DNA of 64,000 nucleotides from Allobacillus salarius (GTDB lineage Bacteria; Bacillota; Bacilli; Bacillales; Alkalibacillaceae): assembly GCF_007559425.1 (NCBI RefSeq), contig NZ_VMHE01000012.1, positions 1 to 64,000 of the forward strand. The letters run 5' to 3'. The position numbers and the translations under genes were made by a program. Positions 8,614 to 16,336 of this stretch are shown here, piece after piece (within the stretch, counting starts at the first letter, position 1; each line of letters starts with the position of its first letter). Below the pieces are notes generated by a model. That model saw nothing but the letters and a program-made list of their open reading frames with translations. It was not told the DNA's origin and ran no database searches.

Positions 8614-8632
8614 TATAATGAAAACGGTTACA
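8614..8632 (+). promoter_or_regulatory. tctC promoter -10 with perfect cre site
   Basis: TATAAT at 8614-8619 directly adjoins TGAAAACGGTTACA at 8619-8632, which fits the CcpA cre consensus TGWAANCGNTNWCA at every position. No good -35 hexamer is visible about 17 bases upstream, as expected for a promoter needing the response regulator. CcpA bound here would cover the start site and repress. Confidence 0.75.
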
Positions 8633-8708
8633 ACCAGAAAACTCAGTGCTAATATAACCAATAGTGAACATTTTGTGAATTTAACAAAAATTATTAGGGG
8701 GTAAAAGC

Positions 8709-9770
8709 ATGAAGAAGTTTTTAGCAATTTTATTATTTGTATTCTTGCTTGGTTTTCTAGCTGCTTGTGGCGGCGAGGATAATGAAGAATCTCAAAATGA
8801 TTCAGATAGTAATGAGGAAAATACGGAAGAAAGCTCGGAAGGTAGTGCAGAAGGTGGCGAATGGACACCTGAGCAAAACATTGAAATGGTTGCACCAGCA
8901 GGAGCAGGCGGTGGATGGGATACGACTGCACGTATGGCTGCAAAGGTATTGAATGAAGAAGGAATTATTGAAGAAAGCATTGGGGTTGTGAACAAAGAAG
9001 GTGCTGGAGGAGCTATTGGTTGGTCATACATTGCAAACCAAGAAGGAAATCCACATAGCTTATTCGTATCATCGTCTCCAATCTTATTAGTACCATTAAG
9101 CGGTCAATCCGATCATGGGCACGAAGACTTCACACCAATTGCAAACGTCATTGCTGACTATGGTGCATTCGCTGTACGTGAAGATGCTGAATGGGAAAAT
9201 TTAAGTGAGTTATTTGAACAAATGAAAGAAGATCCTTCTAGCGTAACGGTTGTAGGAACGTCATCACCAGGAAGTATGGACCATATCCAGTTTGTTCGCT
9301 TTGCAAAAGCAGCGGGTGTTGATATTACGAAAATTAAGTACGTATCTGCTCCAGACGCGGGAGGAATCACTCAAGTTCTTAACGGAAGTGCTGACGTCTT
9401 CTCAACGGGTGTCGGGGAAGTAGTTGAACAAGCGAGAGCTGGCGAAATTCGCGTACTTGCCGTAACTTCTGAAGAGAGACTTGAAGGAGAAACTCTATCT
9501 GAGTTCCCGACGGCGAAAGAGCAAGGAATTGATGAGAAGTTCATTAACTGGCGTGGCTTCTTTGGACCTGCAGGTATGACGGAAGAGCAAGTAGCATACT
9601 ATGAGCAGAAGTTCAAAGAGTTAAGTGAATCCGACGCATTCGCTGAAATTCGTACGAACTACGGCTGGAATGAAATGTTCATGGGCAGCGAAGAATACAA
9701 AAACTTCTTAGATGAAGAAAAAGAGAACTTAAAAGGATTATTGGAAGAGCTAGATTTATTGAATGAATAA
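8709..9770 (+). CDS. tctC: Tripartite tricarboxylate transporter binding lipoprotein TctC
   Basis: The extracytoplasmic binding protein (353 residues) of a TTT transporter. The signal ends at FLAAC (Cys20), then a long acidic linker of Glu/Asp/Ser/Asn to about residue 52. The Bug/TctC fold begins with NIEMVAPAGAGGGWDTTAR, the pyrrolidone-carboxylate-type binding loop. A good RBS AGGGGG precedes the ATG. A stem-loop separates it from tctB. Ligands of this family are mostly citrate and other carboxylates, and the adjacent CitA-type kinase favours a tricarboxylate. Confidence 0.92.
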   Translation: MKKFLAILLFVFLLGFLAACGGEDNEESQNDSDSNEENTEESSEGSAEGGEWTPEQNIEMVAPAGAGGGWDTTARMAAKVLNEEGIIEESIGVVNKEGAGGAIGWSYIANQEGNPHSLFVSSSPILLVPLSGQSDHGHEDFTPIANVIADYGAFAVREDAEWENLSELFEQMKEDPSSVTVVGTSSPGSMDHIQFVRFAKAAGVDITKIKYVSAPDAGGITQVLNGSADVFSTGVGEVVEQARAGEIRVLAVTSEERLEGETLSEFPTAKEQGIDEKFINWRGFFGPAGMTEEQVAYYEQKFKELSESDAFAEIRTNYGWNEMFMGSEEYKNFLDEEKENLKGLLEELDLLNE

Positions 9771-9802
9771 TAGATTTCAATAACAATTATTTATGATCCT
9801 AT

Positions 9803-9832
9803 GAAGTCAGCAGGGGGTTCCCTGTTGACTTC
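9803..9832 (+). terminator. Intercistronic stem-loop between tctC and tctB
   Basis: A 13-bp stem (GAAGTCAGCAGGG with CCCTGTTGACTTC, one G-U pair) closes a GGTT loop. It is followed by TGATTGTTTATTTAT rather than a clean T tract. It is probably a partial terminator or 3' stabiliser that raises tctC over tctBA, as at dctP. Confidence 0.65.
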
Positions 9833-9880
9833 TGATTGTTTATTTATGTGAAGTTTAATGTGTGAGGGGAGGCGAATCCT

Positions 9881-10339
9881 ATGTTGAAAAACGTGAACCA
9901 ACGGGTAGCGATCGTATTGGCAGTCCTATCAGCTTTTTATCTCGTCTTGAGTTATCAATTACCGACGTATCCATATATTCCTGTGGATGCCGATGGTGTC
10001 CCAAAAGCACTTGGCTGGTTATTGCTAGCTTTATCTGTAGGTTTATTTTTCTCTAAAGATCGGGATTCCGAAGAACAAAAAGCAAAAAGACACATTCCGA
10101 AAAAAGATGTGATTAGTTTGTTGGTCGTTTTCTTATTGGTCTTTTTGTATATTACGTTTTTTGAATCACTCGGATTTATTTTAGCGACGGTATTATTTGT
10201 ATTTAGTAGTACATGGTATTTAGGCTATAAAAAACATATGGTAAATGCGATTGTTTCTATATTATTTCCAATTATTTTATATAGTATTTTCGTTTATATG
10301 CTTCAAATCCGATTGCCAGCAGGAATCTTACCATTTTAA
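9881..10339 (+). CDS. tctB: Tripartite tricarboxylate transporter small subunit TctB
   Basis: A 152-residue membrane protein with four predicted helices (about 8-25, 45-62, 80-110 split in two, and 120-145). The periplasmic-side motif after helix 1 is YPYIPVDADGVPKALG, typical of TctB. GGGGAGGCGAA precedes the ATG. tctA follows after 12 bases. It forms the membrane complex with TctA and is needed for solute uptake, probably sodium- or proton-driven. Confidence 0.88.
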   Translation: MLKNVNQRVAIVLAVLSAFYLVLSYQLPTYPYIPVDADGVPKALGWLLLALSVGLFFSKDRDSEEQKAKRHIPKKDVISLLVVFLLVFLYITFFESLGFILATVLFVFSSTWYLGYKKHMVNAIVSILFPIILYSIFVYMLQIRLPAGILPF

Positions 10340-10351
10340 AGGAGGGATATA

Positions 10352-11845
10352 ATGGGAGCGCTTGAGGGAATTGCGACTGGTTTTCAAGTCGCATTGAGTT
10401 TAGAAGGAATTATGTTTGTTTTAATTGGTGTGTTTGTCGGTACGTTCATTGGAATGTTGCCAGGCTTAGGGCCAATTAGTGCGATAGCCATTATGATCCC
10501 GATTACTTATGGGATGGATCCGACGATGGCATTAGTCATGATGGCAGGTGTCTACTATGGTGCTGTTTTTGGTGGTTCAACATCATCTATTCTATTAAAT
10601 GCACCAGGTATTTCCGGGACAGTGGCATCAGCATTTGATGGTTATCCGATGGCCCAACAAGGAAAAGCAGGGAAGGCATTAGCCATTGCTGCGTTATCTT
10701 CTTTCGTTGGTGGAACGATCAGTGTTGTTTTATTAATGATCTTTGCACCAATGCTTGCAAGTGTGGCGATTTCATTTGGTCCTCCGGCTTATTTTGCTTT
10801 GATGCTATTAGGTTTATCAGCGATCGCAAGTTTATCAGAAGGTTCAACGATTAAAGCGATGATTTCAGCTGTTGTCGGGTTTATGATTGCAACGATTGGA
10901 ATCGACCCACAAACAGGAACAGCGCGATTTAATTTTGGTAGTGCAAATTTATTGGATGGAATCGACTTTCTCGTCATCGCATTAGGTTTATTTGCGATCG
11001 CCGAAGTTTGTTACTTGATTATGAATCGAGCTAAGAAATCTGTTGGTACAGCAAAAGAAATTGGAAGCCTTCGTTTGAGTAAAAATGATATGAAAGAGAT
11101 GAGTGGTCCAGTAGGCAGACAATCCTTTTTAGGGTTCATCCTAGGTATTTTACCAGGTGCTGGAGCAACGATTGCATCATTCATCAGTTATATCACTGAG
11201 AAGAAAATTGCGAAAAACCCAGATGAATTCGGAAAAGGCTCTGTTAAAGGACTGGCTGCACCTGAAGCATCAAATAACGCAGCGACGAGCGGGGCATTCG
11301 TTCCATTACTTAGTTTAGGTATTCCAGGCTCAGGAACGACGGCAGTCATGCTCGGTGCTTTTCTCGTGCTTGGTCTACAACCAGGACCGATGATGATGAC
11401 GGATCGCCCGGAAGTATTTTGGGGCATTATCGCGAGTATGTATATCGGTAATATTTTTCTATTAATCTTAAACTTACCGTTAATTCCGTATATCGCAAGG
11501 CTGTTGACGATCCCACGACCGATGTTGATTTCATTGGTTATCATGTTTAGCTTTATCGGTGTCTATGCAATCAGCTTTAGTGTCTTCGACTTGTATCTAT
11601 TATTAGCTTTCGGTGTACTTGGGCTGTTAATGCGGATGTTTGCATTCCCTGCACCACCATTTATTCTTGCATTTATCCTTGGTGGCATGATGGAACAATC
11701 ATTCAGACAGTCGATGACTATTTCTGGTGGAAATATTTCCATCTTTTTTGAGAATAACATCTCACTCGTATTGATTATCCTGTCCGTACTATCTTTCATA
11801 TTCCCAATCATTAAAACGATTCGGACGAAGAAGAAAGAAGCTTAA
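10352..11845 (+). CDS. tctA: Tripartite tricarboxylate transporter large subunit TctA
   Basis: A 497-residue permease with about 11-12 helices. The signature GTFIGMLPGLGPISAIA appears early and a second, inverted-repeat version GFILGILPGAGATIASF near residue 255, as is usual for the TctA duplication. GGAGGG precedes the ATG. It is the last gene of the operon. No terminator is seen immediately after it. A 21-bp tandem repeat starts 7 bases downstream, followed by a nested hairpin at 12061-12108. Confidence 0.93.
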   Translation: MGALEGIATGFQVALSLEGIMFVLIGVFVGTFIGMLPGLGPISAIAIMIPITYGMDPTMALVMMAGVYYGAVFGGSTSSILLNAPGISGTVASAFDGYPMAQQGKAGKALAIAALSSFVGGTISVVLLMIFAPMLASVAISFGPPAYFALMLLGLSAIASLSEGSTIKAMISAVVGFMIATIGIDPQTGTARFNFGSANLLDGIDFLVIALGLFAIAEVCYLIMNRAKKSVGTAKEIGSLRLSKNDMKEMSGPVGRQSFLGFILGILPGAGATIASFISYITEKKIAKNPDEFGKGSVKGLAAPEASNNAATSGAFVPLLSLGIPGSGTTAVMLGAFLVLGLQPGPMMMTDRPEVFWGIIASMYIGNIFLLILNLPLIPYIARLLTIPRPMLISLVIMFSFIGVYAISFSVFDLYLLLAFGVLGLLMRMFAFPAPPFILAFILGGMMEQSFRQSMTISGGNISIFFENNISLVLIILSVLSFIFPIIKTIRTKKKEA

Positions 11846-11851
11846 ACGGAT

Positions 11852-11986
11852 TCGACGAGTGGGAGTGATTAATCGACGGCTCGCGTTCAAAATTCGATGT
11901 CTAGCAGTGTTAATTCGACGGCTTCTGCACAAAAATCGATGTCTCGCACGCAAAATCCAATGGCTAGTCTCGAGTAATCAGTGTCT
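11852..11986. repeat. 21-bp tandem repeat array (six and a half units)
   Basis: Six consecutive 21-bp units start at 11852, 11873, 11894, 11915, 11936 and 11957 with a partial seventh. Each begins near TCGACGGCT or TCGATGTCT and ends in an A/T run (AAAAT, TTAAT). Units are diverged but the period is exact. The same 21-bp period occurs at 61458-61730 with different sequence. No RBS-supported ORF. Confidence 0.75.
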
Positions 11987-12060
11987 ATTGATGAGGAATC
12001 CGGTAAGTTCGGAACATCATAACTAAACATATGAGAAAAATGAATACGTACAATAATGAT

Positions 12061-12108
12061 CCCGGTAATATATAGAATTTCGCGCCGAAATTAGAGTATA
12101 TTACCGGG
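12061..12108. terminator. Nested double hairpin, probable bidirectional terminator
   Basis: A perfect 12-bp outer stem (CCCGGTAATATA / TATATTACCGGG) encloses a perfect 7-bp inner stem (AATTTCG / CGAAATT) with a CGC loop. It lies between tctA (+) and the acetyltransferase (-). T-rich sequence follows on the plus side (TTATTTATAT). It could end transcripts from both directions. Confidence 0.6.
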
Positions 12109-12148
12109 GTTATTTATATGCATTATAATGCCAACGAACGAATTTTAC

Positions 12149-12631
12149 CTATAAATACTTCCTCATCCGAATCGTGTGCAAGTCATAGTCGAAAAATTGT
12201 TCAACATACCTTTCGACTTCAATAAATTCTTTTCTTTTATAAAATCGTTTTGCAGCTTCATTTTCTTCTTCGACTTCAAGCGTAATCGTTCGTATCCCAT
12301 CGAGTTGTTTTATCCCCTTTTCCAATAGCTTACTTCCTACTCCTTTATTTTGAACAGTAGGGAGAAGGTAGATTGCTGCCAGTAATGAATCCCCGTTTTC
12401 ATCTACAGGGGTAAAGTGAGCGTATCCAATGACATTCTCCTCGTCAGTAGCAACGAAAATGATACTATTCTCTAACTTTTTCTTTAGCATCGGTTTGCTG
12501 TAAGCCTTTTCTAAAAAAACATTCCGAACCTTTTTTGGAATGATTCCTTCATATGTATCATGCCAACTCATATGTGCAACATGCTGGACATCTTGTATAT
12601 CCTTTTTTTCCATTAAACGAATTGTAGTCAT
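12149..12631 (-). CDS. GNAT family N-acetyltransferase
   Basis: A 160-residue acetyl-CoA-dependent acetyltransferase. Motif A is seen at about residues 87-110 (YLLPTVQNKGVGSKLLEKG, with the Q/R-x-x-G-x-G/A acetyl-CoA loop as QNKGVG). The C-terminal beta region includes AAKRFYKRKEFIEVERY. A GTG lies one codon upstream, but GGAGGG fits the ATG at 12631 better. It stands alone on the minus strand, divergent from the peptidase gene. Substrate unknown. Confidence 0.85.
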   Translation of the reverse strand: MTTIRLMEKKDIQDVQHVAHMSWHDTYEGIIPKKVRNVFLEKAYSKPMLKKKLENSIIFVATDEENVIGYAHFTPVDENGDSLLAAIYLLPTVQNKGVGSKLLEKGIKQLDGIRTITLEVEEENEAAKRFYKRKEFIEVERYVEQFFDYDLHTIRMRKYL

Positions 12632-12700
12632 CACGGTCCCTCCAGGTTAAATCATGGTTAATCGTTAGTATACAAAAATACAACCAAAAAAGAAACGAAC

Positions 12701-12734
12701 TGTTCTTTCTTTTCAGAACAATCTTTCATATACT
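12701..12734 (+). promoter_or_regulatory. Inverted repeat at the rocB-like promoter
   Basis: TGTTCT (12701-12706) and AGAACA (12715-12720) flank an 8-base centre, and TATACT follows at 12729-12734 as a -10. The repeat covers the expected -35 zone, which is otherwise poor, so a regulator probably acts here. No sigma-54 (-24/-12) motif was seen, unlike roc genes in B. subtilis. Confidence 0.4.
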
Positions 12735-12764
12735 AAAGAAAATCAATGATTGTGGGGGATTTAC

Positions 12765-14426
12765 ATGCTAAATACACGGGAGGACGTTTTGTCGTTGACA
12801 AAGCGGTTAGTACAGATGGATAGCATCGTCAATACACCAGGTGAAAGGGCGATTGCTCGCTCCCTTTATGAGCTGATTTCTACTTTTGACTACTTTACGA
12901 AAAATCCTGACCAGGTCATGTTGGAACAAACGGTGAATGACGATCAAGAAAGATATAATGTACTTTGTTTTGTTAGAGGGACGAAAAAGAAGAGTAATCG
13001 GACAGTTATTTTGTTTGGTCATATGGATACTGTCGGTGTCGACGATTTTAATCAACTGAAGGAGCTTGCGTTTTCTCCCGATGAATTAATGGAAGCATTC
13101 GGTGATCAAGAGTTACCGTCGCCAGCCCAAGAACATCTGGCGTCCGGTGAATGGTTGTTCGGTCGAGGAGCACTTGATATGAAAAGTGGATTAGCCAGTC
13201 ACATTTATCTATTGCATTATTATTCGATGCACCCAGATCAATTGGAAGGGAATTTAGTTTTTGTATCGGAATGTGATGAGGAAGATGGTTCAAACGGAAT
13301 TTTATCAAGTTTGAAAACGTTAAAGCGTTGGAAAGAGGAGCAAGAATTTGAATACGTCGCTGCCATAAATGCTGATTTTGTCTCTCCGTTATATGAAGGA
13401 GATGAAAATCGTTATATATATAAAGGAACTGTCGGAAAGCTACTGCCTTCATTTTTTATTACGGGGCATGAAAGTCATGTTGGTGCTGCTTTTGAAGGGT
13501 TGGACCCGAATTTCCTGGCAGCTGAATTGACGAGACAAATCCATTATAATCCAAAGCTTAGCAACGAAGCGCTAGGGGAGATGACAATACCACCGGTCTC
13601 CCTAAAACAGACCGATTTAAAGCCAAGTTACACAGTTCAGACGGCTCTGTCTGCTTATGTTTATTACAATTTCTTCATTCATTCATGGTCACCGAAAGAC
13701 GTTTTAGAGAAATTAAACGATCATGCAACGATTGCTTTCGAAAATGCACTCGAATTATATGAACAACGGTACCAACTTTTCTGTGAGATCAGTGGCCATC
13801 CTTATCGAGAGCTACCTTGGAAAACGCGTGTGATGACTTTTGAAGAAATGGAACATGAGCTAATTAAGTCACATGGGGATGAGTTTACCGACCATATGAA
13901 TAATTTCCATAAAGAGCTTGTAAATGATTCAGACTTGGATACGCGCATGTATGCAGCTCGTATTGTTGAAGAAGCATGGAAGTGGATGGATGATAAATCG
14001 CCAGCCATGATTTTATTCTATTCGTCTCTTTATTCACCGCGCATTGAATTGAGCGGGAAAACGGAAGAAGAGCGAGTCCTTTTGTCTGCTTTAGATGAAG
14101 CCGTTGAAAAAATTCAGCCGCATTATAAACATCCAATCGTCACAAAAAACTTCTTTCCATATATTTCGGATATGAGTTTTTTGGCAATGAGTGATGATTT
14201 GGCAGGGATTGAAGCGGTTCAAAACAATAATCCAAGTTGGGGTAAAAAGCATTTTGTCGACTATCAAGATATTCGTGATTTGAATGTCCCGGTCATCAAT
14301 ATCGGGCCTTACGGAATGGATGCGCATGCTAAGTTGGAACGACTCGAAATAAAATATTCTTTAGAGATTGTTCCAAATTTAACGAATGAAGTAATCTTGA
14401 ATGTATTAAATCGGTCTAAAGAGTGA
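12765..14426 (+). CDS. rocB: M20 family peptidase, RocB-like
   Basis: A 553-residue metallopeptidase-fold protein resembling B. subtilis RocB, an arginine-utilisation protein of unclear reaction. The M20 metal/catalytic motifs are present: HMDTVG (about residue 83), GRGALDMKSGLAS and SECDEEDGSNG, then HESHVGAAFEGLDP in the dimerisation region. TTG at 12750 is in frame, but GGGGGA spaced 5 bases from the ATG at 12765 decides the start. No other roc gene lies nearby, so the arginine role is inference from similarity only. Confidence 0.82.
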   Translation: MLNTREDVLSLTKRLVQMDSIVNTPGERAIARSLYELISTFDYFTKNPDQVMLEQTVNDDQERYNVLCFVRGTKKKSNRTVILFGHMDTVGVDDFNQLKELAFSPDELMEAFGDQELPSPAQEHLASGEWLFGRGALDMKSGLASHIYLLHYYSMHPDQLEGNLVFVSECDEEDGSNGILSSLKTLKRWKEEQEFEYVAAINADFVSPLYEGDENRYIYKGTVGKLLPSFFITGHESHVGAAFEGLDPNFLAAELTRQIHYNPKLSNEALGEMTIPPVSLKQTDLKPSYTVQTALSAYVYYNFFIHSWSPKDVLEKLNDHATIAFENALELYEQRYQLFCEISGHPYRELPWKTRVMTFEEMEHELIKSHGDEFTDHMNNFHKELVNDSDLDTRMYAARIVEEAWKWMDDKSPAMILFYSSLYSPRIELSGKTEEERVLLSALDEAVEKIQPHYKHPIVTKNFFPYISDMSFLAMSDDLAGIEAVQNNNPSWGKKHFVDYQDIRDLNVPVINIGPYGMDAHAKLERLEIKYSLEIVPNLTNEVILNVLNRSKE

Positions 14427-14517
14427 TCTATAACGGTTACAATTGACGCAAGTTTGGTTTGAATTGTCGCCACAAGTGATAGACATAATAGTAATACGTA
14501 ATAAAGGTGGGACAATC

Positions 14518-15765
14518 ATGACAGCCGAAGTATCGATTATGAATAAGCATGGAATGTCCATGGCTGCTGACAGTGCCATTACAAGTGGCTTTGACGGTGT
14601 GCCAAAGGTATATAATTCTGCAAATAAGTTATTCCCGTTATCAAAGGAGCATCCGATTGGCTTTATGGTATACGGTTCTGCCTCTTTTATGGAAATTCCA
14701 TGGGAGGTCATTATTAAATCGTATCGGGACTATTTAGGCAATAAACGATTTAATAATGTACAAGACTACTTCGATGATTTCATGGATTTTTTACGCCAAG
14801 ATCCACGGTTTAAAAATGAAGAACTTGAAGATATTATTGTATATCGAACCTTTTCGGATTTACTGAAGCAAATGATTCGACGCGTCGAGACAGAGATTGA
14901 AGAAAAAAACGATGAAACAGACGATGAACGCGAAGTGAGAAAGCTGCTCGAACAAGAAGTTGAACGGCAGACAAAAGACTTCTTAACAGAAGAAGCATTT
15001 CTCGATATTGAATATAAGGCATTTGAAGCTACCTTTTTTGATACGATTCAAGAGATTAAAGACGAATATATTGAATTTGAAACGTCCAAAACATTTTCCA
15101 AAAAACTATGTCGGCTTGCATTTGAAAGTGTAAAAAACGATTTTTTCAGCCGAGGTAGTACAGGATTTGTGATCGCTGGCTACGGTGAAGAAGAAATTTT
15201 TCCTCATTTATTGAATTATCGACTGGAAGGATTTGTTTTAGGCAAGTTGAAATATAAATTACTGAAAGAACGAAAAATCGATTACCGACAAAATAAGAAT
15301 GATGGTACCGCAGTCATAGAGGCGTTTGCACAACGCGAAATGGTCGATTCTTTCATGGTAGGCATTGAACCACATATGGAAGAGACGATGTTTGGAATTA
15401 TTGACCGCGTATTATCAGAATACCCTGAACAGATTCAACGTCATATAGGCATTGATTTGGATGAAAAACAGGTTAGCAATTTGAAAGAAATGGGTAATGA
15501 ACTATATCAGTCGATCAAAGACACGCTAGATGATTACCAAAGGAGAAACTACTTACAACCACTTTTAGGGATTGTACGATCTTTGCCAAAAGATGAACTC
15601 GCCAATATGGCAGAAACGTTGATGAATTTGACGTCATTCAAGCGGAAACTAACGCGTGCAACGGAGTCAGTTGGGCCGCCGATTGATGTTGCGGTCATAT
15701 CTAAAGGTGACGGATTCGTTTGGGTGAAAAGGAAAAGCTATTTTAATAAGGAGCTGAATGAGTAG
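14518..15765 (+). CDS. Stand-alone proteasome-beta-like Ntn hydrolase candidate
   Basis: A 415-residue protein, not a named family that I recognise. The ATG at 14518 is set by AAAGGTGGG; the frame is open from 14443. Residues 2-60 align with 20S proteasome beta and HslV N-termini. Thr2 would become Thr1 after Met removal, Asp18 falls at the D17 position (MSMAADSAIT), Lys37 in ANKLF matches K33 with a 3-residue insertion, and GFMVYGSAS matches the glycine loop. The rest (about 80-415) is highly charged and helical, rich in Glu/Lys, and has no equivalent in proteasome subunits. A small basic-acidic protein follows 42 bases later. Self-processing protease activity is inference. Confidence 0.55.
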   Translation: MTAEVSIMNKHGMSMAADSAITSGFDGVPKVYNSANKLFPLSKEHPIGFMVYGSASFMEIPWEVIIKSYRDYLGNKRFNNVQDYFDDFMDFLRQDPRFKNEELEDIIVYRTFSDLLKQMIRRVETEIEEKNDETDDEREVRKLLEQEVERQTKDFLTEEAFLDIEYKAFEATFFDTIQEIKDEYIEFETSKTFSKKLCRLAFESVKNDFFSRGSTGFVIAGYGEEEIFPHLLNYRLEGFVLGKLKYKLLKERKIDYRQNKNDGTAVIEAFAQREMVDSFMVGIEPHMEETMFGIIDRVLSEYPEQIQRHIGIDLDEKQVSNLKEMGNELYQSIKDTLDDYQRRNYLQPLLGIVRSLPKDELANMAETLMNLTSFKRKLTRATESVGPPIDVAVISKGDGFVWVKRKSYFNKELNE

Positions 15766-15807
15766 TCGTGTAGGGGTGAGTAAATTCTTCAGAGAGGAAG
15801 AAGACAA

Positions 15808-15963
15808 ATGCCAAACGAGCAACAGAGCAATGAGAAAAAGTTCTTTTCACTTTCACCAGAAGAACGACAAGAGTTAGAAGCGGAAGCGGTGAAAAGTAAA
15901 GAGAAAAAAGACGTGGCGAATCAAGTGTTCGATAACTTAGATAAGAAAATGACGAAAAAATAA
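15808..15963 (+). CDS. Small highly charged 51-residue protein
   Basis: An ORF not long enough for standard cut-offs. GAGAGGAAGA at 15792-15801 precedes the ATG by 6 bases. The product begins MPNEQQSNEKKFFSLSPEER and ends DNLDKKMTKK. It has no hydrophobic segment and is a likely helical Glu/Lys protein. It lies 42 bases after the proteasome-like gene in the same direction with no terminator between, so they probably share a transcript. Function unknown. Confidence 0.6.
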   Translation: MPNEQQSNEKKFFSLSPEERQELEAEAVKSKEKKDVANQVFDNLDKKMTKK

Positions 15964-15983
15964 ATGTTGTATCAATGAAAAAT

Positions 15984-16330
15984 AGGCTGAGACAATCAAA
16001 GTTATAAACTCAGAATCACAATTTACAATCTAGCTGAGCGTAGGAAATATACGGAGACTTCTGCGGTCAACTAAATGCGGCCACGTCCTGTGGCCAACGT
16101 TGACACTAGCCCGTCCTGGGCGTCGGGAGCTGAAGCCTAGGTGAGACCCCGCAGTGCAAAGCACGAGGAGGCTCAACAGCTGCCCGCGATAAAGAAGACA
16201 CTGCGATTTATCGCAGATGTCGCCTTATGCCCTGTGGGTAAAAGCGCAGTATATTTCCGAAGCGAGTATTTCTGTCACGCTAAATTAGAATGTTCGTTTC
16301 TGTGTCAACTTTGAAATTTTGTCTCAGCCT
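15984..16330. mobile_element. 347-bp MITE-like element with 12-bp terminal inverted repeats
   Basis: AGGCTGAGACAA at 15984-15995 is exactly repeated inverted as TTGTCTCAGCCT at 16319-16330. The interior is GC-rich relative to the surroundings and holds several palindromes (GCGGCCAC...GTGGCC, GACACTGCGATTTATCGCAGATGTC region) plus a segment GAGACCCCGCAG...GAGGAGGCTCA shared with the repeats at 22806 and 48885. It has no ORF with a plausible RBS. It lies between convergent genes and may also terminate transcription. No clear target-site duplication was seen. Confidence 0.6.
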
Positions 16331-16336
16331 GCTTAA

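Noticed and set aside
12635..12764. Sigma-54 promoter for the rocB-like gene
   Set aside because: No GG-N10-GC (-24/-12) pair was found; a sigma-A-type -10 with an inverted repeat fits better.
14430..14443. cre site before the proteasome-like gene
   Set aside because: CTATAACGGTTACA has three mismatches to the consensus.
15808..15963. Pup-like protein tag next to a proteasome-like gene
   Set aside because: The C-terminus is KKMTKK rather than GGQ or GGE, and no Pup ligase or Mpa-type ATPase is present.
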